Assembly (NCBI GenBank): GCA_934385225.1
Contig: CAKRPQ010000006.1
Span: forward strand, 1 to 43,394
From: an uncultured Eubacteriales bacterium
GTDB taxonomy: Bacteria; Bacillota; Clostridia; Oscillospirales; CAG-272
Direction of reading: 5' to 3'
DNA length: 43,394 nt
Below, piece after piece: positions 8,541 to 15,984 of the stretch. The notes beneath the pieces are model-generated. The model did not search any database and was not told the origin of the DNA. It saw only the letters and a list, made by a program, of their open reading frames with translations. Positions within the stretch are counted from its first letter, which is position 1. Every line of letters begins with the position of its first letter. The translations under genes and the position numbers were made by a program.

Positions 8541-8638
8541 CGCCTCCCTTGTACGCGAGGCGGAGGGATTGTAAAATTCACATGACAGAAACAATCCCTC
8601 AGTCGCCTATGGCGACAGCTCCCTTTACACAAGGGAGC
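8541..8638. repeat. Multi-hairpin intergenic palindromic element
   Basis: Four hairpins follow one another without gaps: CGCCTC/GAGGCG (8541-8562), GAGGGATTGT/ACAATCCCTC (8563-8600), GTCGCC/GGCGAC (8602-8616) and GCTCCCTT/AAGGGAGC (8618-8638). The combination of AATCCCTC, a short GTCGCC palindrome and CTCCCTTTACACAAGGGAG matches a dispersed REP/MITE-like family that I remember from intergenic regions of Faecalibacterium- and Ruminococcus-type genomes. Short open frames across it are not credible genes. No transposase is present. Confidence 0.7.
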
Positions 8639-8717
8639 CTCCGCTGCGGCGGGATTCCTCATCGGCAAAAGCCTCTACTGTACCGCCCGCTTTGCGCGTG
8701 GTTTTCTTGACACAATA

Positions 8718-8753
8718 AAAATCGGCAAGTATCTTTCGATACCTGCCGATTTT
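8718..8753 (-). terminator. Terminator of tRNA-Arg
   Basis: On the minus strand AATCGGCAGGTATC pairs with GATACTTGCCGATT (one G-U pair) around a GAAA loop and is followed by TTTTTATTG. It begins directly after the tRNA CCA end. Confidence 0.88.
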
Positions 8754-8829
8754 TGGCGCGCCTGGGGGGATTCGAACCCACGACCTACCGGTTCGTAGCC
8801 GGGCACTCTATCCACTGAGCTACAGGCGC
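8754..8829 (-). tRNA. tRNA-Arg (anticodon ACG)
   Basis: The 76-base minus-strand cloverleaf has acceptor arms GCGCCTG/CAGGCGC, D-arm GCTC...GAGT, anticodon loop CTACGAA (ACG), T-loop TTCGAAT and an encoded CCA end. Loop and arm lengths are standard. Two stem positions are mismatched: C-U at the first anticodon-stem pair and U-C at the second T-stem pair. A-to-I editing of the first anticodon base would let it read CGU, CGC and CGA codons. It has its own promoter and terminator. Confidence 0.95.
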
Positions 8830-8865
8830 ACTGTTCGGGAGGTTATTACCACCCGACAGTGATAT

Positions 8866-8894
8866 ATTATAACACAAAGTTTGGATTTTGTCAA
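8866..8894 (-). promoter_or_regulatory. Consensus promoter of tRNA-Arg
   Basis: On the minus strand TTGACA (8889-8894) and TATAAT (8866-8871) are exactly 17 bases apart. The leader up to the tRNA contains a near-perfect hairpin (CTGTCGGG...CCCGAACAG), probably removed during 5' processing. The -35 box is only about 24 bases from the pgsA stop, and no terminator lies between. Confidence 0.88.
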
Positions 8895-8917
8895 TAGGAA
8901 ATCGCAAAAAAACCGAA

Positions 8918-9502
8918 TTATTTATTAGAATCAAGATATTTCCACGCGCCCTTTATGTAGTTAGCACCCGAAAGCACCGTAAAGAGGGACATAAGGAACA
9001 TTGTAGCATATGTGAGGATATTATAATTCGGCACATCGAACCAGACACCAAACACGACAGGTTCGAGAAGAGCGCAGAGAACATAGGCAATCTGCATACA
9101 GGTCTTTATCTTACCGAGCATATTCGCGGCAATTACAACGCCGCCGTTCGCGCTTGCGACAAGGCGTATCGACGTTACGGCAAGCTCGCGCATAATAACT
9201 ATCATGCACGCCGCAAAGCAGAAGTAACGCATCGTACCCGTTTCGTTAAAGAAAATAACGAGCATCGCCGCGATAACCATAAACTTATCAGCGAGCGGGT
9301 CAAGAAATTTGCCGAAATCGGTAACAAGTCCTCTCTTGCGGGCAATCTTGCCGTCAAGCATATCGGTGAGTGACGTTATGCCGAACACGGCTGCGGCAAT
9401 AATATGCGACATAGCCATGCTCTGCATCGGAACAAGCATTACAACAATTATCACGGGAACCATGAAAAGGCGGAAAACCGTCAGTTTATTCGGAAGATTC
9501 AT
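8918..9502 (-). CDS. pgsA: CDP-diacylglycerol--glycerol-3-phosphate 3-phosphatidyltransferase
   Basis: This is a 194-residue integral membrane enzyme with several hydrophobic segments. It carries the CDP-alcohol phosphotransferase motif in full, from DMLDGKIAR to GKFLDPLADK near residues 46-72, which binds metal and CDP-lipid. It condenses CDP-diacylglycerol with glycerol-3-phosphate to phosphatidylglycerol phosphate, the committed step to phosphatidylglycerol and cardiolipin. The start MNLPNKLTVFRL is typical of PgsA. It follows rimO by 12 bases on the same strand, a common rimO-pgsA order in Clostridia, and shares the rimO promoter. Confidence 0.95.
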   Translation of the reverse strand: MNLPNKLTVFRLFMVPVIIVVMLVPMQSMAMSHIIAAAVFGITSLTDMLDGKIARKRGLVTDFGKFLDPLADKFMVIAAMLVIFFNETGTMRYFCFAACMIVIMRELAVTSIRLVASANGGVVIAANMLGKIKTCMQIAYVLCALLEPVVFGVWFDVPNYNILTYATMFLMSLFTVLSGANYIKGAWKYLDSNK

Positions 9503-9514
9503 AATATCTCTCCT

Positions 9515-10840
9515 TTATTCGATTATTGCGTGCCCGACAAGATCATAGTCCTCTGCCGAGTCTATATGAACATTTACAAACGTACCCGATTTGAGCTTCT
9601 TTGCGGACGAGAAGAATATTTTGCCGTCAATATCGGGAGCATCCATATAGCTTCTGCCGTAGTAGCTCTCCGAAACGGGATCGAAATCCTCGCAAAGCAC
9701 TTTAAGCGTCTTTCCGACAAGAGTTTCGTTTCTTGCCTCGCTTATAGCCATCTGCTGTTTCATAAGGATATCAGCTCTATCCCGCTTTGTCTGCTCGTCA
9801 ATCTGATCGTCGAAATCATACGCGGGTGTTCCCTCTTCTCTCGAATAGGTGAACGCGCCCATACGGTCGAATTTAACCTCGTCGACAAAGCGCGAAAGCT
9901 CGGTAAAGTCTTCGTCCGTTTCTCCGGGGAAGCCGACAATGAATGTTGTTCTTATCACGATACCCGGCACTTCGCGTCTGAGTTTTGCGATAACGTCGCG
10001 TATCATTTTACCGTCGCCGTGGCGGTTCATTCTTTTAAGTACGGAATCGGATATATGTTGAAGCGGGAGGTCTATGTACTTGACAACTCTGTCGTTATCG
10101 CGTATTTCCGCGACAAGCTCATCGGTTATTTTATCGGGGTAGCAGTAGAGAAGGCGTATCCAGGGGATATTTGTCTCCTCGGTTATTCTGTGTATCAGCT
10201 CCGCGAGCTTATACGAGCCGTAGAGGTCGATACCGTAGCGGGTTATATCCTGCGCTATGATCGAAAGTTCCTTTACGCCGAGTTCGTCAAGCTGTTTAGC
10301 CTCGGAAACAAGATCCTCCATCGGTCTGCTTCTGAATTTTCCTCTTATAAGCGGGATTGCGCAGTAGGTGCATCTGTTGTCGCATCCTTCGCCTATTTTA
10401 AGATATGCGGCGTATTCGGGCGTTGTGAGCACTCTGTCTCCGCCGAGCTTTACGCAATCGTTCTTCTCGTAGGAGGAATATTTCACGCCCTTTTCAACGT
10501 TTTTCACCGCCGTGACGATATAATGAATACTTCCGACACCGAGAACGGCGTCAACTTCGGGAAGTTCGGTAAATATTTCGTCCCTGTACCTTTCGGCAAG
10601 GCAGCCCGTGACGATTATTCCTTTAAGGTTATTATGTTCTTTAAGCCAGCCGATGTCTATTATGTTGTCTATCGACTCCTTTTTTGCGCTTTCGATGAAC
10701 GCGCAAGTGTTGACGATGACGATATCTGCCTCGGTTTCCTCGGGCGTTATCTCATATCCCGCCGACATAAGTTCATGAAGCATAACCTCTGTGTCAAGCT
10801 GGTTTTTAGAACAGCCGAGCGATACAAAACCTATTTTCAT
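9515..10840 (-). CDS. rimO: Ribosomal protein uS12 methylthiotransferase RimO
   Basis: The 441-residue protein has the three-domain layout of a methylthiotransferase. An N-terminal MTTase domain begins MKIGFVSLGCSKNQLDTE and contains VNTCAFIESAKKES. The radical-SAM core has GEGCDNRCTYCAIP (CxxxCxxC), and the C-terminal TRAM domain covers ~375-441. RimO adds a methylthio group to a conserved aspartate of ribosomal protein S12, using two 4Fe-4S clusters and SAM. The CSKN and IPLIRG motifs separate it from MiaB and MtaB. Length is normal for the family. It is the first gene of the rimO-pgsA operon, and AAAGGA precedes the ATG. Confidence 0.97.
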   Translation of the reverse strand: MKIGFVSLGCSKNQLDTEVMLHELMSAGYEITPEETEADIVIVNTCAFIESAKKESIDNIIDIGWLKEHNNLKGIIVTGCLAERYRDEIFTELPEVDAVLGVGSIHYIVTAVKNVEKGVKYSSYEKNDCVKLGGDRVLTTPEYAAYLKIGEGCDNRCTYCAIPLIRGKFRSRPMEDLVSEAKQLDELGVKELSIIAQDITRYGIDLYGSYKLAELIHRITEETNIPWIRLLYCYPDKITDELVAEIRDNDRVVKYIDLPLQHISDSVLKRMNRHGDGKMIRDVIAKLRREVPGIVIRTTFIVGFPGETDEDFTELSRFVDEVKFDRMGAFTYSREEGTPAYDFDDQIDEQTKRDRADILMKQQMAISEARNETLVGKTLKVLCEDFDPVSESYYGRSYMDAPDIDGKIFFSSAKKLKSGTFVNVHIDSAEDYDLVGHAIIE

Positions 10841-10873
10841 CTGAAAAATCCTTTCATAATTACATACGCAATA

Positions 10874-10902
10874 ATTATATCACTTGAAATGCCCTGTGTC
10901 AA
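10874..10902 (-). promoter_or_regulatory. Promoter of the rimO-pgsA operon
   Basis: On the minus strand TTGACA (10897-10902) and TATAAT (10874-10879) are 17 bases apart, 34 bases from the rimO ATG. The same 120-base gap must also hold the divergent promoter of the calcium ATPase, for which no clear -35/-10 pair is visible. Confidence 0.88.
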
Positions 10903-10960
10903 GAGCGCATTTTTAAGAAAAAAACGGCATAATTATAGGACAGAAAAGCAGGTGATAAAT

Positions 10961-13636
10961 ATGAACACTCTTAAAACGCAAAGTCCGCAAATGAAAGGAC
11001 TGAATGACAAGGAAGTAAAGCGTTCAAGAGCGGAGCACGGCGAAAATGTGTTAAGCATGGCGAAAAAACGGTCGTTTTTCAAGCAGTTTGCGATGAATAT
11101 GGGCGATCCTGTCATACGTATACTTCTCTGCGCGCTCGTACTGAACATACTCTTCCTTTTCCGAAATTCGGACATCTACGAGACTGTCGGAATCGGTATC
11201 TCCGTCTTTCTCGCGACGTTCATCTCGACAATCTCCGAATACGGGAGCGAAGCCGCCTTCGAAAAGCTGCGCGCTGAAAGCGAAAAATCGGTGTATCGCG
11301 TGCGTCGCGACGGAAAAGTGCGTGAAGTAAAATCCGAGGAAATCGTGGTCGGCGACGTTATCCTGCTTGCGGCGGGCGAACGCATACCGTGCGACTGCGT
11401 TATCGTATCGGGGAATGTGGCGGTCGATCAATCTCCAATGACAGGCGAAAGCAAGGAAGTAAACAAATTCCCGAACTCCGATACCGCTCGTGGCAATTAC
11501 AGTCTCGACCCGTCGCAGTCGCACGCTCTCCTCGGCGGCTGTACGATCGTTTCGGGTGAATGTGAGGCAGTTGCGGCAAGCGTCGGCGACAAAACTTTTC
11601 TCGGCGGGATCTCGCTCGAAGTGCAGATGCCGACGCGCGAAAGTCCGCTGAAAATTCGTCTGACAGCGCTTGCTAAAACGATAAGCCGCATAGGGTATGT
11701 AAGTGCGGCTCTTGTTGCCGTCGCGTATCTTATAAACAGCTTTGTTATCGACAGCGGTTTCCACCCCGCGCTTATCACGATGAAGCTCTCGAACGTAAAA
11801 TACCTCTTTGAGGAGCTTCTGCACGCGTTCACGCTCGGTCTTACCGTCATTGTCGTCGCCGTTCCCGAAGGACTGCCGATGATGATAGCCGTCGTTCTCT
11901 CGGCGAACATAAAGAGAATGATAAAGGACAATGTTCTCGTAAGAAAACCCGTCGGGATAGAAGCGGCGGGCAGTATGAACATTCTCTTCACCGACAAAAC
12001 GGGAACGTTGACGGAAGGAAAACTCTCCGTTTGCGAATATCTGCTCGGCGACGGAACGTCGGTTTCGCCGTCACAAAAAAAGGGGACACCGATATACGAT
12101 CTTCTCACGCTTTCGGGGCTTTACAACACCTCATCGAAAATCGGTGAGGACGAAAAAGGCAACATAAGCGCCGTCGGCGGCAATATGACGGATATGGCAA
12201 TAACGGAAAGCGTTATCGGCGTGCGCAGGCTTCCGAAAGTAAGCGTCGCGGACAAAATCCCGTTCGACAGCGAAAAAAAATACTCCGCCGTGCGTCTTGT
12301 GGGCGAAGTGAACACGGTATTTATAAAAGGCGCTCCCGAAAAGCTGCTGCCGTTTACAAAGTTCTGCCGAAAAGCCGACGGCAGCACCGCGCCGCTTAAC
12401 ACGGTAAGGCTCGAACGGCTGATTTCGGAGGAGACAGCGCGCGGAAAACGCGCCGTTCTGATAGCGGAGAGCGGCAGAATGCCGAGTACAGGGCTTGCGG
12501 GCGCATCTCTGACTCTTATCGGCGTTGCGATCCTCTCCGACAGAGTGCGCCGCGAAGCAAAAAATGCGGTAAAGTCTTTACGCGGCGCGGGTATTCACGT
12601 CGTGATGGTAACTGGCGACAACATAGAAACGGCAAGGCACATTGCGGCGGAATGCGGTATCATCGGCGGCGAGGTCGATCTCTGTATAACGGCGTCGGAG
12701 CTTGCAAGGCTCGGTGATATGCGACTGCGCGAGCTTCTTCCGAGGATAGGCGTTATCGCCCGTGCGCTGCCGTCCGACAAAAGCCGTCTCGTCCGCGTTT
12801 CGCAGGAAGCGGAGCTTGTTGTCGGAATGACAGGCGACGGCATAAACGATGCGCCGGCGCTCAGGCGTGCCGACATCGGCTTTGCTATGGGCGGCGGCAC
12901 GCAGGTCGCAAAGGAAGCGGGCGACATAATAATTCTCGACGGAAATCTCGCATCTATCGCTCGGGCCGTTCTCTACGGCAGAAATATTTTCAAGAGCATA
13001 AGAAAATTTATCGCTTTACAGCTAACGATGAACTTCTCCGCCGTCGCCGTTTCGATGATAGGTCCTTTTATCGGATACGACGCGCCCGTAACCGTCGTTC
13101 AGATGCTCTGGATAAACATAATTATGGACACCCTCGGCGGTCTTGCGTTCGCTGGCGAAGCGGCTCTCCCGTCCTGTATGAAAGAAAAGCCGAAGAGACG
13201 GGACGAACCCATTCTCTGCGGCTATATGGTAAGCGAAATAGTGTGGCTCGGCAGCTTTACGACGGCACTCTCGATATATTTTCTCAAATCGCCGTCCGTC
13301 ATTTCGTCTTTCAGATACGACGAAAACAACATCTATCTGCTTACCGCTTTCTTTGCTCTGTTCATTTTCGCGAGCGTTTTCAACTGCTTCAACGCGCGGA
13401 CGGACAGTCTGAATCTCTTCCGCGGACTCCCGCGCAACCGAGCCTTTCTCGGAATAATGTTCTCCGTCTGCGCACTTCAAATAGGCTTTGTTTATCTCGG
13501 CGGAAGCGTTCTGCGTACAGCGCCCTTAACATTGGAGGAACTGCGATTCACGCTCCTGCTTGCGCTCTCCGTCTTTCCCGCAGACCTTGCAAGAAAAGCA
13601 TTTCTGCGCATTATCGGGAAAAAGAGCGGGTACTGA
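10961..13636 (+). CDS. PMCA/SERCA-like calcium-transporting P-type ATPase
   Basis: The 891-residue P2-type ATPase starts at ATG 10961, after AGGTGA; the reading frame is open far upstream, but that stretch is antisense to rimO. Features in order: N-terminal cation ATPase region (~10-75), actuator loop with MTGESKEVNK, the calcium-site helix VAVPEGLPMM, the phosphorylation motif FTDKTGTLT (D345), FIKGAPEKLL in the nucleotide domain, MVTGDNIETA, and the hinge MTGDGINDAPALR, followed by C-terminal transmembrane helices. Such pumps export Ca2+ from the cytoplasm in exchange for protons. The PEGLP motif and length fit the calcium branch; a related divalent cation cannot be excluded. It is transcribed alone, and its stop is 2 bases from the convergent SIS gene. 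Confidence 0.93.
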   Translation: MNTLKTQSPQMKGLNDKEVKRSRAEHGENVLSMAKKRSFFKQFAMNMGDPVIRILLCALVLNILFLFRNSDIYETVGIGISVFLATFISTISEYGSEAAFEKLRAESEKSVYRVRRDGKVREVKSEEIVVGDVILLAAGERIPCDCVIVSGNVAVDQSPMTGESKEVNKFPNSDTARGNYSLDPSQSHALLGGCTIVSGECEAVAASVGDKTFLGGISLEVQMPTRESPLKIRLTALAKTISRIGYVSAALVAVAYLINSFVIDSGFHPALITMKLSNVKYLFEELLHAFTLGLTVIVVAVPEGLPMMIAVVLSANIKRMIKDNVLVRKPVGIEAAGSMNILFTDKTGTLTEGKLSVCEYLLGDGTSVSPSQKKGTPIYDLLTLSGLYNTSSKIGEDEKGNISAVGGNMTDMAITESVIGVRRLPKVSVADKIPFDSEKKYSAVRLVGEVNTVFIKGAPEKLLPFTKFCRKADGSTAPLNTVRLERLISEETARGKRAVLIAESGRMPSTGLAGASLTLIGVAILSDRVRREAKNAVKSLRGAGIHVVMVTGDNIETARHIAAECGIIGGEVDLCITASELARLGDMRLRELLPRIGVIARALPSDKSRLVRVSQEAELVVGMTGDGINDAPALRRADIGFAMGGGTQVAKEAGDIIILDGNLASIARAVLYGRNIFKSIRKFIALQLTMNFSAVAVSMIGPFIGYDAPVTVVQMLWINIIMDTLGGLAFAGEAALPSCMKEKPKRRDEPILCGYMVSEIVWLGSFTTALSIYFLKSPSVISSFRYDENNIYLLTAFFALFIFASVFNCFNARTDSLNLFRGLPRNRAFLGIMFSVCALQIGFVYLGGSVLRTAPLTLEELRFTLLLALSVFPADLARKAFLRIIGKKSGY

Positions 13637-13638
13637 TA

Positions 13639-14295
13639 TTATTTATGCCCCGTATTCTCAAAAAAAGTCTCCTCCGCCATGGCGCAAAGCGCGTGGTAAA
13701 CGGGCAGGTGCTTTTCCTGAACCTTGAAAGTCTCGGATTCGGGGACCCTTATTGCCTCGTCGCATATTTTCGACAGTTTGCTCTCGCGCTCGCCCGTCAT
13801 TGCGACGGTTTTTATGCCCATTGCTTTCGCGAGCGTAGCGGCATATATGCAGTTCTTTGAATTTCCCGACGTCGAAATGACAATGAGCGTATCGCCCGCC
13901 TTTCCGAGACCGAGAAGCTGCTGCGCAAAGGTCATCGTAGGCTCTGTATCGTTGAGAAAAGCCGTCGTGAGCGCGGGGTGACCGCAAAGCGAGACTGCGG
14001 GAAGCGCGCCTTCAAGCGTTTCGGCAAGTGCCTTTCCGTCCTCGCCCATATTTTCAAGTTTTTCGGCGAGAAGAGGGGAGATTTTTCTCTTGAATTTGAA
14101 GCTTTTGAGAAGCTCGCCGACGATATGTTCGCTGTCCGCGCAGCTTCCGCCGTTTCCGCATGTAAAGAGTGTTCCGCCGTTATCATACGACGATTTTATA
14201 AGCTCGTACGCGCCCATAACAGACTCTCGGCACACCGAAAGTTCGGGGTAACGCGCAAAAAGTTCTTCGTAAATTTCTTTAACCGAATTTTTCAT
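13639..14295 (-). CDS. SIS-domain phosphosugar isomerase, GmhA-like
   Basis: The 218-residue cytoplasmic protein has a single SIS fold. TCGNGGSCADSEHIVGELL near residue 44 is the phosphate-binding and active-site region shared with sedoheptulose-7-phosphate isomerase GmhA and DiaA, and VISTSGNSKN near 140 is the second phosphate loop. GmhA-type enzymes convert sedoheptulose-7-P to D-glycero-manno-heptose-7-P, but members inside sugar operons of Gram-positives often act on other phosphosugars. Here it is the last gene of the beta-mannosidase operon, 18 bases after the esterase, with AAGGAG before the ATG. The role in the locus is inferred. The stop lies 2 bases from the calcium-ATPase stop with no terminator visible between them. 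Confidence 0.85.
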   Translation of the reverse strand: MKNSVKEIYEELFARYPELSVCRESVMGAYELIKSSYDNGGTLFTCGNGGSCADSEHIVGELLKSFKFKRKISPLLAEKLENMGEDGKALAETLEGALPAVSLCGHPALTTAFLNDTEPTMTFAQQLLGLGKAGDTLIVISTSGNSKNCIYAATLAKAMGIKTVAMTGERESKLSKICDEAIRVPESETFKVQEKHLPVYHALCAMAEETFFENTGHK

Positions 14296-14313
14296 ATTTT
14301 CTCCTTATGTTTT

Positions 14314-14967
14314 TTATGAACGCCTCTGCGAAAGAAGCCATTCGACAACATTTGTTTCAAGATATGCATTGTCCCAGCTGCAATGACAGACGCTGTGGAA
14401 TAACGTGAGCTTTGCGTGACCGCCCTTTGCATTCACCGCATCGACCATTTCATACGAGTTTTTCGGCGGGACGACGTTATCGGCATCTCCGTGGAACGCC
14501 CAGACGGGCATATTTTTAAGAAGATCGCATCTCCATGAAAGTCCGCCGCCGCAAACGGGTGCGATAGCGGAGAAGAAATCGGGATATGTAAGTCCCATCT
14601 CCCATGTGCCGAAGCCTCCCATACTTATGCCCGTTATGCTTATTCTCGACGTGTCCGCGCCGTATTCCTCGGCGACGGAATCGATGAGTGCTTTAAGTTC
14701 GATAACGATATTATTCCATACGAAATTTTTTGGGCACTGCGGGCAGAGCAGAATCGCGGGGTACTCTTTTCCCTCCGACGCGTATTTGCAGAGTGCGTTG
14801 ACCTTTACAAGTTCAAGATCCTCCTTGCCGTTTCCGCGTTCGCCCGCGCCGTGCAGAAACACTATCATCGGGTATTTGTCTTCCTTTTTGAATTTCTTCG
14901 GGAGATAGACGTAATAGCCTATTTCAAAGTCCCCGTTGTTTCCGTTAAAAATGTTGCTTTTTTCCAT
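14314..14967 (-). CDS. CE1-like alpha/beta-hydrolase esterase (cytoplasmic)
   Basis: The 217-residue alpha/beta hydrolase has no signal peptide. The oxyanion region is IVFLHGAGERG near residue 37. The nucleophile serine is in GISMGGFGTWE, the acid is in AFHGDADNVVPP, and the histidine is in HSVCHCSWDNAY. This pattern is that of carbohydrate esterase family 1 / phospholipase-carboxylesterase proteins often found in glycan loci. It would act on acylated oligosaccharides once imported (inference). It lies between the ROK and SIS genes on the same strand (gap of 24 bases upstream and 18 downstream), and AAAGGG precedes the ATG. Confidence 0.85.
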   Translation of the reverse strand: MEKSNIFNGNNGDFEIGYYVYLPKKFKKEDKYPMIVFLHGAGERGNGKEDLELVKVNALCKYASEGKEYPAILLCPQCPKNFVWNNIVIELKALIDSVAEEYGADTSRISITGISMGGFGTWEMGLTYPDFFSAIAPVCGGGLSWRCDLLKNMPVWAFHGDADNVVPPKNSYEMVDAVNAKGGHAKLTLFHSVCHCSWDNAYLETNVVEWLLSQRRS

Positions 14968-14991
14968 TTCTTTTCCCTTTCTTTTTTTGTT

Positions 14992-15972
14992 TTATTCGCC
15001 TTTTTCGGCAAGCACCGCAAGCGAAAGCGCGGCGTAGTCGCCGATATTTTCTCCGAGACCCGCGGGTACGACTTTACACACGTCAAGCGCGTAGGAAAGA
15101 CATTCTTCCTTCATTACCCTTTCCGTTTCGGGCGCAAGCAGCCCCGACGAGCGCATAAACACACCGCCGAGAATTATTCTTTCGGGGTTAAGCAGATCGA
15201 CAATGACAGAAAGCGTTTCGCCGAGCATTCTTCCACACTTTTCGTATATTCTGCGGCAGAAAGCGTCGCCGCTCTCGGCAAGATCGCCTATTATCTTCGC
15301 GTTTATGTTTTCGGTGCTTCCCGCCACTGTGAGTAGTTTCGGTGTTTCGCCCTTTGCAAGAGCCTCCTCTACCGCAATAACGCCGAGCTTGGCTATTCCC
15401 GCACCGCTGCAAAAGCCCTCGCACGAGCCTGCCTTGCCGTAGCCGACAGGTCCTTCTTTTCTGAGGCGCACATGGCCTATTTCGCCCGCCATATCGCTCG
15501 TTCCGCTGTAAAGGCGACCGTCAAGAATGAGACCCGCGCCGAGACCCGTTCCGAAAGTGAGGAAAACGACGTTTCGGAAGCCTTTACCCGCACCGAAAAG
15601 CCATTCGGCGACGGCGCAGGCGTTTGCGTCGTTTTGGAGCTTTGTCTTAACACCCGTTTTACCATCAAAAAATTCTTTTACGTGTATATTGTCCCAACCG
15701 GGGAGGTTCGGCGGGGACATAACTATTCCCCGTCCCGCGTCAAGAGGTCCTCCGCAGCTGACGCCTATTCCGCCGACGTCCGAAAAACCTATTCCTTGCG
15801 CCGAAAGGACTTTTTCGCACTCCGAGAGGAACATATCAAGCACCTCGGAAGGCGTTTTGCCCGCCGTCGGAAATTTGACTTTATCCTTTATGCTTATATT
15901 TCCGTCGCCCGTATCCTCTCCGAGACTGACGGCACATTTTGTGCCGCCTATATCAATTCCTATGTACTACAT
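14992..15972 (-). CDS. ROK-family sugar kinase with an amber codon at position 2
   Basis: Reading from ATG 15972, the frame is M-stop-YIGIDIGGTKCAVSLG and then an intact ROK protein of about 324 residues. It has the phosphate loop IGIDIGGTK, FGTGLGAGLI and GEIGHVRL. The Zn-binding cysteines of classical ROKs are absent; the segment reads VGYGKAGSCEGFCSG, as in a zinc-less clostridial subgroup. A ribosome site (GGGAAGGA) stands correctly before the ATG, so this is the natural start, yet codon 2 is TAG. AT-GTA-GTA-C shows a tandem GTA; removing one copy gives a canonical MYIGIDIGGTK. The first in-frame downstream ATG (15843) would lose the ATP loop. Either the gene is disabled, the consensus is wrong, or an unusual start is used. 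It sits between beta-mannosidase and the esterase, so mannose or a hexose is a likely substrate. Confidence 0.8.
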
Positions 15973-15984
15973 TTTATCCTTCCC

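Noticed and set aside
8292..8668. Two small minus-strand open frames in the repeat region
   Set aside because: They run through hairpin and heptad repeats and through the terminator of the preceding gene.
9404..10960. N-terminal extension of the calcium ATPase by about 500 codons
   Set aside because: The extension is antisense to rimO; ATG 10961 has a ribosome site and gives the normal family N-terminus.
10903..10960. Promoter for the calcium ATPase
   Set aside because: An AT-rich -10-like CATAATTAT is present but no -35 at the right distance, so no promoter is claimed.
14992..15972. Reassignment of TAG to an amino acid in this organism
   Set aside because: The pyridoxal kinase gene ends at TAG exactly where the family ends, so TAG is a stop; a GTA duplication explains the ROK codon better.
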